From Ketobacter sp963922875 (GTDB lineage: Bacteria > Pseudomonadota > Gammaproteobacteria > Pseudomonadales > Ketobacteraceae), in assembly GCA_963922875.1 (NCBI GenBank), contig CAWUJH010000002.1:62001-126000 (forward strand): a DNA stretch of 64,000 bases, written 5' to 3'. The translations under genes were made by a program, and so were the position numbers. Position 1 is the stretch's first letter. The number at the start of each line of letters is the position of its first letter. Shown here in pieces: positions 8,884 through 18,800 of the stretch. Under the pieces are notes generated by a model. That model did no database searches. It worked only from the letters and a program-made list of their open reading frames with translations, and was not told the DNA's origin.

Positions 8884-9691
8884 TAATGACTCGACAGGTA
8901 AAACCCTATTGGTTGCTTTTTTGTTGTGCGTGGTCTGTTCTATTATTGTATCCACCGCAGCGGTAGCTCTTAAGGGCAAGCAGGTCCATAATAAATTGTT
9001 GGACAAAAACCGAAACATTCTGGCGGCTGCAGGAATGCTGGAAGAAGGTAAATCGGTTCAGGAAATTTTTGAGAAGCGACTCGAAGTTAAGTTAGTCAAT
9101 ATCGAGACGGGAGAGTATTTGACCACCGAAACAGCCACAGAGCAATGGCAAAAGGAGGCACTCAAAAATCCGGTAGCTTACGATCAGCGTAAGGCGGCCA
9201 AAACTGGCGATAAAAATATCATTCTGAAAGGTTCTGAAGATATTGCGAGCATCAAGCGCCAGGCGAAATATGCCGTGGTTTATCTTGCAAAGGATCAGGA
9301 TGGTAAAGTTGATAAGATTATCCTGCCCGTACATGGATATGGATTATGGTCTACTTTGTATGGATTTTTGGCTTTGCAAACCGATGCCACCACAGTGGTT
9401 GGCTTGGGTTTCTATGAACACGGTGAAACTCCTGGGCTAGGCGGGGAAGTTGATAACCCCAAGTGGAAAGCCCTATGGCCAGGGAAAGAAGTGTTTGATG
9501 AAACGGGTGATGTTTCGATACGGTTGATCAAAGGAAATGTTGATCCATCAAATCCAAATGCGGAGCATATGGTGGATGGCCTGGCGGGTGCTACATTAAC
9601 CAGCAATGGCGTTACTAATTTGTTGCGGTTCTGGTTAGGGGCGAACGGCTTCGGTCCTTACTTGGAAAAAGTGAAAGAGCAGGGGGTGTAA
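8876..9691 (+). CDS. nqrC: Na+-translocating NADH:quinone reductase subunit C
   Basis: A subunit with one N-terminal transmembrane helix (LLVAFLLCVVCSIIVSTAAV) and a periplasmic flavin domain. The second covalent FMN of the complex is attached in D-G-L-A-G-A-T-L-T-S, with the acceptor Thr near residue 240. The length of 271 residues is slightly above the Vibrio protein as I remember it. It overlaps nqrB by 8 bases and is separated from nqrD by 4. It is modified by ApbE and passes electrons towards NqrB. Certain. Confidence 0.98.
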   Translation: MSSNDSTGKTLLVAFLLCVVCSIIVSTAAVALKGKQVHNKLLDKNRNILAAAGMLEEGKSVQEIFEKRLEVKLVNIETGEYLTTETATEQWQKEALKNPVAYDQRKAAKTGDKNIILKGSEDIASIKRQAKYAVVYLAKDQDGKVDKIILPVHGYGLWSTLYGFLALQTDATTVVGLGFYEHGETPGLGGEVDNPKWKALWPGKEVFDETGDVSIRLIKGNVDPSNPNAEHMVDGLAGATLTSNGVTNLLRFWLGANGFGPYLEKVKEQGV

Positions 9692-9695
9692 AACC

Positions 9696-10361
9696 ATGGC
9701 TTCTGAAACGAAAAAAGTCCTTTTTGGACCCGTATTAGATAACAACCCAATTGCACTGCAAATTTTAGGTATTTGCTCTGCTCTTGCTGTTACTAGCAAC
9801 CTGAACACAACAGTTACCATGTGTATAGCTTTATCCTTGGTGACGGCATTTTCCAGCTTCTTTATCAGTTGTATTCGTAAGCAGATTCCTTCGAGTATTC
9901 GGATAATTGCACAAATGGCGATAATAGCGTCGCTGGTTATTGTGGTGGATCAATTCTTGAAAGCCTATGCTTACGCCATCAGTAAGCAGCTATCGGTATT
10001 CGTTGGTTTGATCATTACTAACTGTATCGTTATGGGGCGTGCCGAAGCTTACGCGATGAAGAATCCTCCAATTGCTAGTTTCCTGGATGGAATAGGTAAT
10101 GGTTTGGGTTACAGCGCAGTGTTGCTGTCCCTGGGTGTGATTCGTGAACTGTTTGGTGCTGGGAAGTTGTTTGGTTACGAAATATTTGCCTTGGCCAAAG
10201 ATGGCGGCTGGTACGTACCAAACGGCTTGCTGCTGTTGCCACCGAGCGCTTTCTTTCTGATTGGTCTATTGATCTGGGCATTGCGAACCGCAAAACCGCA
10301 ACAGGTCGAAAAGTCAGAATTCACTCTCGCTCCCCAATCAAAAGCGCTTAGCGCGCACTAG
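9696..10361 (+). CDS. nqrD: Na+-translocating NADH:quinone reductase subunit D
   Basis: An integral membrane subunit (221 residues, about six helices), homologous to NqrE and forming a pseudo-symmetric pair with it. Structural work on the Vibrio enzyme places an iron centre between NqrD and NqrE. Family features are FGPVLDNNPIALQILGICSA at the N-terminus and ITNCIVMGRAEAYAMKNPP, the inverted half-helix region with the conserved Cys. The C-terminal tail after about residue 205 is polar. It starts 4 bases after nqrC and ends 12 before nqrE. Certain. Confidence 0.98.
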   Translation: MASETKKVLFGPVLDNNPIALQILGICSALAVTSNLNTTVTMCIALSLVTAFSSFFISCIRKQIPSSIRIIAQMAIIASLVIVVDQFLKAYAYAISKQLSVFVGLIITNCIVMGRAEAYAMKNPPIASFLDGIGNGLGYSAVLLSLGVIRELFGAGKLFGYEIFALAKDGGWYVPNGLLLLPPSAFFLIGLLIWALRTAKPQQVEKSEFTLAPQSKALSAH

Positions 10362-10373
10362 GAGGTAATCACA

Positions 10374-10985
10374 ATGTTCGAACATTATCTTAGCCTCTTG
10401 ATCAAAGCGATATTTGTAGAAAATATGGCGCTGGCGTTCTTTTTGGGTATGTGCACTTTTATTGCCGTTTCCAAAAAAGTTAAAACGGCGATCGGCTTGG
10501 GTGTCGCGGTAATCGTGGTTCAGGCTATCACTGTGCCGGTCAACAACCTGCTGCTGAATGTCCTGTTAAAAGAAGATGCCTTGGCTTGGGCTGGTCTTAC
10601 CGGTGTTGACCTTTCTTTTCTCAGTTTGCTTAGTTTTATCGGTGTAATTGCCGCGATCGTACAGATACTCGAAATGTTTTTAGATAAATATGTGCCTGCA
10701 TTATATAACGCTTTGGGTGTGTTTTTGCCCTTGATTACAGTGAACTGTGCCATTTTGGGTGGTTCATTGTTCATGCAGGAACGTGATTATACCTTCGGTG
10801 AAAGTGTAGTGTACGGTATTGGTTCTGGTGCTGGTTGGGCGTTGGCGATAATGGTGCTCGCCGGTATCAGAGAAAAATTGAAGTACAGTGATGTGCCTCC
10901 CGGTTTGCGAGGATTAGGTATTACCTTTATCACCGTCGGTCTCATGTCGCTGGGCTTTATGTCCTTTTCTGGCGTCCAGCTGTAA
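10374..10985 (+). CDS. nqrE: Na+-translocating NADH:quinone reductase subunit E
   Basis: A 203-residue membrane subunit (about six helices) paired with NqrD. Diagnostic stretches are LLIKAIFVENMALAFFLGMC near the N-terminus, with the conserved Cys, and FLPLITVNCAILGGSLFMQE, with the second Cys. These cysteines are the expected ligands of the intramembrane iron centre. A clear AGGAGG lies just before ATG 10374. Nineteen bases separate it from nqrF. NqrM downstream is a known assembly factor for this iron site. Certain. Confidence 0.98.
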   Translation: MFEHYLSLLIKAIFVENMALAFFLGMCTFIAVSKKVKTAIGLGVAVIVVQAITVPVNNLLLNVLLKEDALAWAGLTGVDLSFLSLLSFIGVIAAIVQILEMFLDKYVPALYNALGVFLPLITVNCAILGGSLFMQERDYTFGESVVYGIGSGAGWALAIMVLAGIREKLKYSDVPPGLRGLGITFITVGLMSLGFMSFSGVQL

Positions 10986-11004
10986 TCGGTGAGGAGATAG
11001 TATT

Positions 11005-12237
11005 ATGGATCAATCAACGATTTTCATCGGTGTTGGAATGTTTACGGCAATACTGCTGGCTCTAGTCGCCTTGATTTTGGTGGCTCGTTCACAGTTGGTT
11101 AGTACCGGTGATGTACGTATTGATATTAATGATGACCCGGAAAAAGCTGTGCAGGTGCCAGCGGGTGGAAAACTACTAAACACCTTGGCAGATAAAGGCA
11201 TCTTTGTTTCTTCTGCTTGTGGTGGTGGCGGTACCTGTGCCCAATGCAAAGTCATTGTGTCTGATGGTGGTGGCGATATATTGCCAACGGAAGAAAGTCA
11301 TTTCACTCCGCGAGAAGTGAAGGAAGGCTGGCGCCTTTCTTGCCAAGTCGCCGTTAAGCAAGATATGAAAATCGAGCTTGACGAAGCCTTTTTTGGCGTC
11401 AAAAAATGGGAAACCACGGTTAAGTCAAATCATAATGTGGCCACCTTTATTAAGGAACTTGTACTGTCGTTGCCAGAAGGAGAAGTGGTTAATTTCCGTG
11501 CTGGTGGGTATGTTCAATTAGAGGCTCCCGTCCATCATGTTCAATATAAAGATTTCGATATAGAAGAAGAGTTTCGAGGTGACTGGGAACGATTTGGCTT
11601 CTTTAAATTAGAGTCAAAAATATCAGAGCCGGTTATTCGGGCATACTCCATGGCAAATTACCCGGAAGAGTATGGCGTTCTTAAGTTCAATATTCGAATT
11701 GCAACTCCGCCACCGGGAGCAAGCGGGATCCCGCCGGGGCAAATGTCTTCTTGGGTGTTTAGTTTAAAACCGGGAGACAAGGTTACCGTTTATGGCCCCT
11801 TCGGTGAGTTTTTTGCTACGGATACCAAAAATGAAATGGTATTTATTGGCGGTGGGGCTGGCATGGCACCTATGAGATCTCATATTTTTGATCAGCTGAA
11901 GCGCCTTAAAACTGATCGAAAAATCAGTTTCTGGTACGGCGCTCGTAGTTTACGAGAATTGTTTTATAAGGAAGATTACGATTCATTAGCTGCAGAAAAT
12001 GATAATTTCAAATGGCATATCGCGTTGTCAGATCCTCAGCCTGAGGACAATTGGTCTGGTTTAACAGGATTCATTCATAACGTATTGTACGAACAATATT
12101 TGAAAGATCATGATGCGCCAGAAGATTGTGAATACTACATGTGTGGGCCACCGATGATGAATGCAGCGGTGCTTAAAATGCTCGAAGATTTGGGCGTTGA
12201 GAGAGACAATATTTTCCTTGATGACTTTGGTGGGTGA
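11005..12237 (+). CDS. nqrF: Na+-translocating NADH:quinone reductase subunit F
   Basis: The NADH-oxidising entry subunit (410 residues). In order it has an N-terminal membrane helix (about residues 5-27), a plant-type [2Fe-2S] ferredoxin domain with Cys72, Cys78, Cys81 and Cys113, an FAD-binding barrel with R-A-Y-S-M-A-N-Y, and an NAD-binding domain ending MCGPPMMNAAVLKMLEDLG and the family tail FLDDFGG. Electrons pass from NADH to FAD and the iron-sulfur cluster, then into NqrC/D/E/B. The stop overlaps the possible GTG start of apbE. Certain. Confidence 0.98.
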   Translation: MDQSTIFIGVGMFTAILLALVALILVARSQLVSTGDVRIDINDDPEKAVQVPAGGKLLNTLADKGIFVSSACGGGGTCAQCKVIVSDGGGDILPTEESHFTPREVKEGWRLSCQVAVKQDMKIELDEAFFGVKKWETTVKSNHNVATFIKELVLSLPEGEVVNFRAGGYVQLEAPVHHVQYKDFDIEEEFRGDWERFGFFKLESKISEPVIRAYSMANYPEEYGVLKFNIRIATPPPGASGIPPGQMSSWVFSLKPGDKVTVYGPFGEFFATDTKNEMVFIGGGAGMAPMRSHIFDQLKRLKTDRKISFWYGARSLRELFYKEDYDSLAAENDNFKWHIALSDPQPEDNWSGLTGFIHNVLYEQYLKDHDAPEDCEYYMCGPPMMNAAVLKMLEDLGVERDNIFLDDFGG

Positions 12238-13280
12238 TTCTTAGGCGCATGAAAACCTTTCAGTCTGCAATTATTTGGCTCTTGCTAAGCATGATGATTG
12301 CAGGCTGTACCTCTCCAGATTCTGCCGAAATCATTGAGTTTAGTGGCCGTACTATGGGCACTTGGTACAGCGTTAAAGTGGCGGATCTCCCCGGCTCAAT
12401 TTCTCGGCAACAAGTAGCTGATACCATTCAGAGCGAACTGGATAACGTGAACCAGAAAATGTCCACTTATCGTGATGATTCTGAATTGTCTAAATTTAAC
12501 CATGCTCCTGTTGGTGCTCCCTTCGAGGTTTCTAAGGATACCTATCAAGTGATTTCTCGCGCTCTGGAAATATGGCGTTTAAGTCACGGTGCGTTCGATA
12601 TAACAGTAGGGCCATTGGTTAATTTATGGGGGTTTGGTCCCAGTGAAAAAACGCAAACGCTGCCGTCAAAATCAGACATGGTCGCGGCTTGGGAGCGAGT
12701 TGGTTCTGATAGCTTGATGCTTCATTCCAATGTTTATCAAGTTGAGAAAGTAAAAGACGTGTATTTAGATTTATCCGCCATTGCCAAAGGCTACGGTGTG
12801 GATAAAGTGTCTTTGGCCTTGCAGGATTTGGGGGTGCATCGTTTTCTGGTTGAAGTTGGGGGCGAGGTTCGAGCAGGCGCTGATAAGTCTGATGGTAACC
12901 CCTGGCGGGTGGCCTTGGAAGAGCCGGTTTCCGATCAGCGAAAAGTACACTCTGTTGTGCCTCTGACCAATGTCGCCATGGCTACTTCCGGAGATTATCG
13001 GAATTTTTTTGAGGTAAAAGGGAAACGCTATTCTCACACCATAGATCCTCGGTCGGGTATGCCAGTTGAGCATAACCTAGTGTCTGCCACTGTTATCTTG
13101 GATAATTGTGCAGACGCAGATGCTTGGGCCACTGCGTTTATGGTTTTAGGCCCAGACGAGGGGATGGCCATGGCGGAAGCCTATAAGATTCCGTTATATA
13201 TGATTATCAAAGTGGAATCAGGCTTTGAATCACGCTATAGCCAGTCATTTGCCATGTATTTACCAAAAGATAGTCGTTAA
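12234..13280 (+). CDS. apbE: FAD:protein FMN transferase ApbE (NQR flavinylation)
   Basis: Transfers FMN from FAD to Thr residues of NqrB and NqrC in the periplasm. The protein has a lipoprotein signal (lipobox M-I-A-G-C). Family motifs follow: GRTMGTWYSVKV, GAFDITVGPLVNLWGFGP, LDLSAIAKGYGVD, VEVGGEVRAGA and YSHTIDPRSGMPV, the last near the Mg2+/FAD site. Two starts are possible: GTG 12234, overlapping the nqrF stop as GTGA, or ATG 12249, which gives a compact signal peptide beginning MKTFQSAIIWLLL. Its place inside the nqr operon supports a dedicated NQR maturation role. Confidence 0.96.
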   Translation: MILRRMKTFQSAIIWLLLSMMIAGCTSPDSAEIIEFSGRTMGTWYSVKVADLPGSISRQQVADTIQSELDNVNQKMSTYRDDSELSKFNHAPVGAPFEVSKDTYQVISRALEIWRLSHGAFDITVGPLVNLWGFGPSEKTQTLPSKSDMVAAWERVGSDSLMLHSNVYQVEKVKDVYLDLSAIAKGYGVDKVSLALQDLGVHRFLVEVGGEVRAGADKSDGNPWRVALEEPVSDQRKVHSVVPLTNVAMATSGDYRNFFEVKGKRYSHTIDPRSGMPVEHNLVSATVILDNCADADAWATAFMVLGPDEGMAMAEAYKIPLYMIIKVESGFESRYSQSFAMYLPKDSR

Positions 13281-13326
13281 ACTGTAAGCTCTGTAAATAG
13301 ATTGGTGTTTCCCCAGGAGGGCAGCC

Positions 13327-13563
13327 ATGACAACGTACTTAATTGCCTTTATTGCATTCATTATCATATTTTTGGGTATGGCAGTGGGTGTTATTTTTTC
13401 CAATAAGCCGATCAAAGGTTCGTGTGGTGGTTTGAACAAGGTTGGAATCACGGGTGATTGCGAAATCTGTGGCGGAAATTTGGATAAATGCGAGGAAAAT
13501 AATTCAGAGCCAGATTCTGCTAAAGTGCGGGCTCTTACCTACGAGGCTAGTAGGGGTAACTAG
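13327..13563 (+). CDS. nqrM: NqrM, NQR maturation protein (DUF539)
   Basis: A 78-residue protein with one N-terminal transmembrane helix (residues 4-25) and four cysteines after it, in the patterns G-S-C-G-G-L, D-C-E-I-C-G-G and K-C-E. This is the DUF539/NqrM family, shown in Vibrio to be needed for functional NQR, probably by supplying iron to the NqrD/NqrE site. CAGGAGGGC lies before ATG 13327. It ends the nqr operon and is followed by a terminator-like hairpin. Confidence 0.95.
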   Translation: MTTYLIAFIAFIIIFLGMAVGVIFSNKPIKGSCGGLNKVGITGDCEICGGNLDKCEENNSEPDSAKVRALTYEASRGN

Positions 13564-13586
13564 TTCATTCCAACAGTGTGATTAAC

Positions 13587-13610
13587 CACTCTCCGAGTGC
13601 GCGTTTTTTT
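13587..13610 (+). terminator. Likely terminator of the nqr-apbE-nqrM operon
   Basis: CACTC at 13587-13591 and GAGTG at 13595-13599 form a short hairpin with a 3-base loop. Four bases later comes a run of seven T. The stem is short but the T-run is strong and lies 24 bases after the nqrM stop. Confidence 0.55.
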
Positions 13611-13656
13611 CCTATACTGAAAAGTAGAACTTCCTATTTTCATGGTTTTTTAGAAA

Positions 13657-15054
13657 ATGCCAACCCACTACGAACTAGTTGTAATTGGTGCCGGTCCTGC
13701 AGGTGAGGGGGCTGCTATGCGCGCCAGCAAAGCCGGGTTACAAGTGGCTATGGTGGATGACAAGCCCTCAGTGGGTGGTAATTGCGCCCATTTAGGTACC
13801 ATTCCTTCCAAGGCTCTACGCCACGCGGTTAAACAAATAATTACCTTCAATACGGATGCTTTGTTCCGGGATATCGGTGAGCCCCGGACCTTTTCATTCC
13901 CCAAGGTCATGCGTCGTGCGGAACGGGTGATAGGCAAACAGGTAAAGCTTAGGACCACCTTCTATTCTCGCAACCGAGTTAAGCTTTATCACGGTTTGGG
14001 TCGTTTCACGGATCAACACACCTTAGAGGTGGTTAAAAGTGACGGCTCTATAGAGACGTTAATTGGTGATCGGTTTGTTCTTGCCACGGGTTCTCGGCCG
14101 TATCGTCCCAGCGATGTGGATTTTAATCATCCTCGAGTTTATGACAGTGATAGTATTCTTGGTTTGCAACATACGCCGCGCAAAGTTGTCATCTATGGTG
14201 CTGGAGTCATTGGCTGCGAATACGCCTCAATTTTTTGCGGTTTAGGGGTGCGCGTTGAACTGATTAACACCCGAGATCAACTGTTGGATTTTCTGGATGC
14301 AGAAATTTCTGATGCGCTGAGTTATCACCTGAGGGATATTGGTGTGTTGATTCGTAATGGCGAAGAATATGATGAGGTTATCTGTCGAGAAAGCGATGTG
14401 GTAGTGAAATTGAAGTCTGGAAAAATTGTTAGAGGTGATGCCTTCTTGTGGTGTAATGGGCGGGCAGGGAACACCGATACTTTGAACTTAGAAGCGCTAG
14501 GATTGGAGCCAAACTACCGTGGACAACTTGCAGTCAATCATCGGTATCAAACAGAAATACCCCATGTGTTTGCTGCTGGAGATGTGATTGGGTGGCCGAG
14601 CCTGGCCAGCGGGGCTTATGATCAGGGGCGGTCGACGGGCGCAGGGCTTGCCGACCTCGATGATTTTTATTTCGTGACCGATGTGCCTACTGGTATTTAC
14701 ACCATTCCGGAAATTAGTTCTTTGGGTAAAACAGAACGGGAACTGACAGCAGAAAAAGTACCCTATGAAGTTGGTCAGGCTTCATTTAAAACTGTAGCGC
14801 GGGCACAAATAACTGGTGAGACTGTAGGGATGTTGAAAATACTCTTTCATCGCGAGACGCTGGCGATCCTGGGTATTCATTGTTTTGGTGATCAAGCCTC
14901 TGAAATCATTCATATCGGCCAGGCCATTATGAATCAGCCGGGCGAGAGAAATAGCATAGAATATTTTATCCACACCACATTTAATTACCCTACAATGGCA
15001 GAAGCTTATCGTGTTGCAGCGCTCAATGGAATGTATCGAGTAGGCAGTATTTAA
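13657..15054 (+). CDS. sthA: Soluble pyridine nucleotide transhydrogenase
   Basis: A flavoprotein that equilibrates NADPH + NAD+ with NADP+ + NADH in the cytosol. The 465 residues match SthA/UdhA. It has the N-terminal FAD motif GAGPAGEGAA and the segment GGNCAHLGTIPSKALRH. In related disulfide reductases this segment holds two redox cysteines; here the second is Thr, which separates SthA from lipoamide dehydrogenase. The NAD-binding motif YGAGVIGCEYASIF follows, then AAGDVIGWPSLAS and a C-terminal dimerisation domain. The ribosome site is weak. It follows the NQR operon, so both affect NADH supply. Its stop overlaps the VanZ-like start. Confidence 0.97.
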   Translation: MPTHYELVVIGAGPAGEGAAMRASKAGLQVAMVDDKPSVGGNCAHLGTIPSKALRHAVKQIITFNTDALFRDIGEPRTFSFPKVMRRAERVIGKQVKLRTTFYSRNRVKLYHGLGRFTDQHTLEVVKSDGSIETLIGDRFVLATGSRPYRPSDVDFNHPRVYDSDSILGLQHTPRKVVIYGAGVIGCEYASIFCGLGVRVELINTRDQLLDFLDAEISDALSYHLRDIGVLIRNGEEYDEVICRESDVVVKLKSGKIVRGDAFLWCNGRAGNTDTLNLEALGLEPNYRGQLAVNHRYQTEIPHVFAAGDVIGWPSLASGAYDQGRSTGAGLADLDDFYFVTDVPTGIYTIPEISSLGKTERELTAEKVPYEVGQASFKTVARAQITGETVGMLKILFHRETLAILGIHCFGDQASEIIHIGQAIMNQPGERNSIEYFIHTTFNYPTMAEAYRVAALNGMYRVGSI

Positions 15055-15422
15055 TGTTAAGAAATGTAACTGATCGGTTAGCAATGGTTTGGGTTTATCG
15101 CTTTTTCCTTGTTGTGGGTTTTATTGCGATCAGTATTCTTGCGGTGATGGCCTTTCAATCACCGGTTGGTATAAGTTCCAGTGACAAAGCCAACCACTAC
15201 CTCGCGTTTTTCTTTTTGTCACTCTGTCTCGATGGCAGCTTGTCCCGCCGCCGCTTTTTGGTGTGGAAGTTGCCGCCTCTAGTTCTGTATGCGGTGTCTA
15301 TAGAATGTGTACAGTGGTTTCTACCCTATCGAGAGTTCTCGCTACTGGATGTGGCCGCAGATGGCGCAGGTGTGCTTACCTATTGGGTAATACGCCAGCC
15401 TATTCGTCGTCTATTTATGTGA
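15054..15422 (+). CDS. VanZ-like membrane protein
   Basis: A 122-residue protein with about four hydrophobic segments. The signature is DKANHYLAFFFLSLCLD followed by VSIECVQWFLPYREFSLLDV. This is the VanZ-like pattern: D-K-x-x-H near helix 2, E-x-x-Q near helix 3, then a D-x-x-A-D-x-x-G segment. VanZ confers low-level teicoplanin resistance in enterococci, but the Proteobacterial relatives have no established role. The start codon overlaps the sthA stop (TAATG), so the two are co-translated. Family call firm, function unknown. Confidence 0.85.
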   Translation: MLRNVTDRLAMVWVYRFFLVVGFIAISILAVMAFQSPVGISSSDKANHYLAFFFLSLCLDGSLSRRRFLVWKLPPLVLYAVSIECVQWFLPYREFSLLDVAADGAGVLTYWVIRQPIRRLFM

Positions 15423-15579
15423 CAATAATTGGCCCTCACTTAATCAAGTTGTTCGAATAAATGTCCTTGTTTGCAGTAACTTAGGCTTGCTCAAGCGTGT
15501 CTGTTGTTTTTCTGTAACTCACTGATTGAAATCTAATAATCCTATAAAGCCTTGTTAACAAAATTTAATTTTCCTTCCC

Positions 15580-15853
15580 TTGAGTTTGCCCTTCAAACGA
15601 TGTACAAAGAGGTGCTCTATTAAAAAATAGGGCATCCGTAGGTGGAATGAGGGAGTTACAGGAGGGTTGATTTCCCATAGTACCGACCGATGTCATGCGA
15701 GCGAGACCTAATTTGGATTACAGGGGTTAGGATAAAAGCTCAGCGCTATTAAAACTAACATGTATGAATAGAGCTCACTGAATTCCGGTTAGAGAACTCA
15801 GTAAACACAACTACTAAGCAATAACAAAAACGCATAATAAAGAGGATAACTCT
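15580..15853 (+). promoter_or_regulatory. Candidate promoter and structured leader of the ASH-repeat gene
   Basis: The spacer 15423-15853 holds no gene. TTGAGT at 15580-15585 and TACAAA at 15603-15608 are 17 bases apart, a plausible sigma-70 promoter. Just downstream, 15611-15621 pairs with 15626-15636 (11 base pairs, two G-U wobbles, AAAA loop), which would put a hairpin at the 5' end of a leader of about 240 bases. A purine-rich ribosome site (AAAGAGGA) precedes ATG 15854. No known riboswitch was recognised. Confidence 0.4.
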
Positions 15854-18800
15854 ATGGATCATAAGGATAACAAATTCAAACCTGGTCGGCTGCGGTCGGT
15901 CATCGCCGGGGCTGCCTTAGCGGCATCCAGCGGCATGGCCATGGCTGGAGCGACTTCGCCGGCGGCGTTTGAGCTGGACATGACTTGTCCGTTCCCGCTT
16001 GTAGGTGATACTGACATCAATGTGAAAGGTACTGCATCAATACCAGCGAGGATACCTAGTAGAGGTGTGGCATCTGGTGTCGAAGTTAATGTAGTAGCGA
16101 CGGTTCCCGGTGTGGTAACCAAAGCAATTAATTTGCTCAATGCGCCGGCAACAACGATCAGTGAAGTTACACCAAGTCCGGACGAAGTTGATTCGTTAGG
16201 ATTCCCGGTTGAGTTGGTTGCAAAATCGGACAACCCACTCAATAAAATTTCGGGTAGTGCGATTGCCAATGTATCTATTATTCAAGGAAATGGTGCACTG
16301 ACAAAGATAAACTTGCCGATTACCCTCGACGATGCGTTTGTACCACAGGATGGAACCGCTATGGCGCTCACTGGAGCGGGTATAAGTCCTAATGTAACAT
16401 TTCTAGCGCCGGGTGAGGCGAGCATTGATATCACAGGTATTAATCTTTCAGTCGGTCTCAATTTTGATGACGGCACAGTTGGGCCGGCACCATTAGATTC
16501 TTTTGAGTCTGTCTGTGATTTAACTCCTGAGTCAATCGCTAAGGTAGCAACGTGCGGAAACATTGCTGTATGTGACCTCGACGTAGAGCATCCTCGATCG
16601 TTGGAATTCGGTTTTGTTGCCAACGGAAGTACGGCGACAGAAACGGCTTCGATTTCAGTTGCAAGTGCAATTAACGCTGTAAGTATTGTGGGTGATGATG
16701 CGAGTGCTTTTAGTCAGGTTAACAACTGTACTAATGGCGCGGATTCATGTTCAGTCGACGTAACGTACACCCCGTCAGCGATGGGTGAACAAAGTGCCAA
16801 GTTAGTTCTAAACACAAATGTTTGGATTGCACTGAATGGTACCGGTGTTGATGCTGTTGAACCTAAGATTGAATTCAGCTCTTCAAGCGTTGATTTTGGT
16901 ACGGTTCAATTTGGTCGTCAACCTATTAAATTCATTACGGCTACCAACAATGGCTATGCCGACGCGACCGGACTATCTTTTGACATAGATAGTGACGCTT
17001 TTGAAGTGGGTCCCGCCTTTGGCGAGAGTAGTTGTACTGATCTAGCCATTGGTGAAAGTTGTGAGATAAAGGTTCTTTACAACGCTGCTAAGCCCGGTGA
17101 GTCTGCTGTTAGTGATTCTGCCACCTTGAGTGTTCTGGGATCTTCAGTTTCACTGAATGGCGCGACAGGCGAAGTCACTCCTGGAACATTATATGGTCTG
17201 CCTTTAAATCTGGACATGGCCTGTTTCTTTCCTTTGATTGATGAAGCCGGAATTCGTGTTACTGGATCTACCAACCTTCCTGCAGTTGGTGTTGCTGGTC
17301 GCCCCCTAGATGAGATTAGCATTGAAATACAAGCAGTGGCTGAAGAAACCATCATGAATGGTGGTGCTCTCGCTGGACTGAATTTCTTGGCCGGGTATGC
17401 GGATGCGCACATCGACATGGTTATTAGTGGTGTTGGTACAGTGCCTCTAACCGTTCCAATTGAGTTGGAATATGCTCAGGTTCCTTACGATTTGGAATTC
17501 GATGGAATTTTGTACCCGACTTATTTGTACGCCGCTACCACCATTCCGGTAAATCTGACGTTTGATGAAGGTGAGGTTAAATTCAATCTAACAGGTATTA
17601 CCTTGCGTGCTCGTGGCTATAAGGCTCCGCTCGATGAATCTTTCATTCCGATATTTGACGGGACGCCAATCCCGCTGCCAACGACACCGGCATCAAGCCA
17701 ATACAACTTGTTGGTGGATGACTGTAATAGCGTTAAAACAATTTCGGGCGAGGAAGCTGGTTACGTAAGTGTTTTCGAAGGTGAACAATTCAAGTTCACT
17801 CCGTTCACTGTTCAAACTTTGAAAATCTGTTCAGAAGCTAATGCAGAGTCTGAGTGCGGAATCATAGTGGGTACTGATCCTGGAGAAATTGACGTTTCAC
17901 CAACGGCTTTAACTTTTGGCCCATTAGATATTACTGACCCTGCATCAACTAAAGTTGTGACTATTGCTAATACAGGTCCTGGCGTACTGACGTTGAATAG
18001 TACTTCAGTAACTGGTACCTCCTTCACCAAGCAATCCACTACTTGTGGTGCGACTATAGCTGCAGGTGCAAGTTGTACTGTTACTGTTGCGTTCGATCCA
18101 GAGACTGCGAGCGATTTCACTGGCTCATTGACTATCTCTTCTGACGATGCCGATGAAGGTACAGTAACTGTTGCTTTGAGCGGTAAGGGTACGGAAGAAG
18201 TAGTCGATCCTGCTGAATTATCAGTAAGCACTACTGCTTTGGACTTTGGTACGGTTGTGGTTGGCGAAACTGCTGACTTGACTGTAACTGTTTCCAACTC
18301 TGCAGCATCTGGTGCTGAAGCATTAGAGGTTACTGGTGTGACCATTGGTGGCAAGTTTACAGAGTCAAATAACTGTTCTACTGTTGTTGCCGGTTCAAGC
18401 TGTGACATCACTGTTACCTACACACCAACTGCTGAAGAAGCTGATACATCTACTTTGAGTATTGCTACTTCTGCTGGTAATGCTGATGTAGGCCTATCAG
18501 GTGCTGGCGATATCATTGAAGGTGTGATTTCTGCTCCAGCTTCACAAGCCTTTGGTTCACAAACTGTTGGTGCAAGCAGCACTCAAATAATTACGGTAAC
18601 CAACTCAGGTGATGGCGATTTAGAAATCACTGGTGCTACAACTGCCGCTCCTTTTGCAGTTACTAACAATGCTTGTGGAACCGTTGCTCCTGCTGGTACT
18701 TGTGAGATCACTGTAACCTATACTGCGTCTGTGGTTGGTGCAGAGTCTGGCTCACTCAGTATTACCTCAAGTGCGGGTGATGCTTCTGTGGCGTTGACTG

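Noticed and set aside
13613..13618. TATACT upstream of sthA as a -10 box
   Set aside because: It lies directly after the nqr terminator and no acceptable -35 is found at 16-18 bases.
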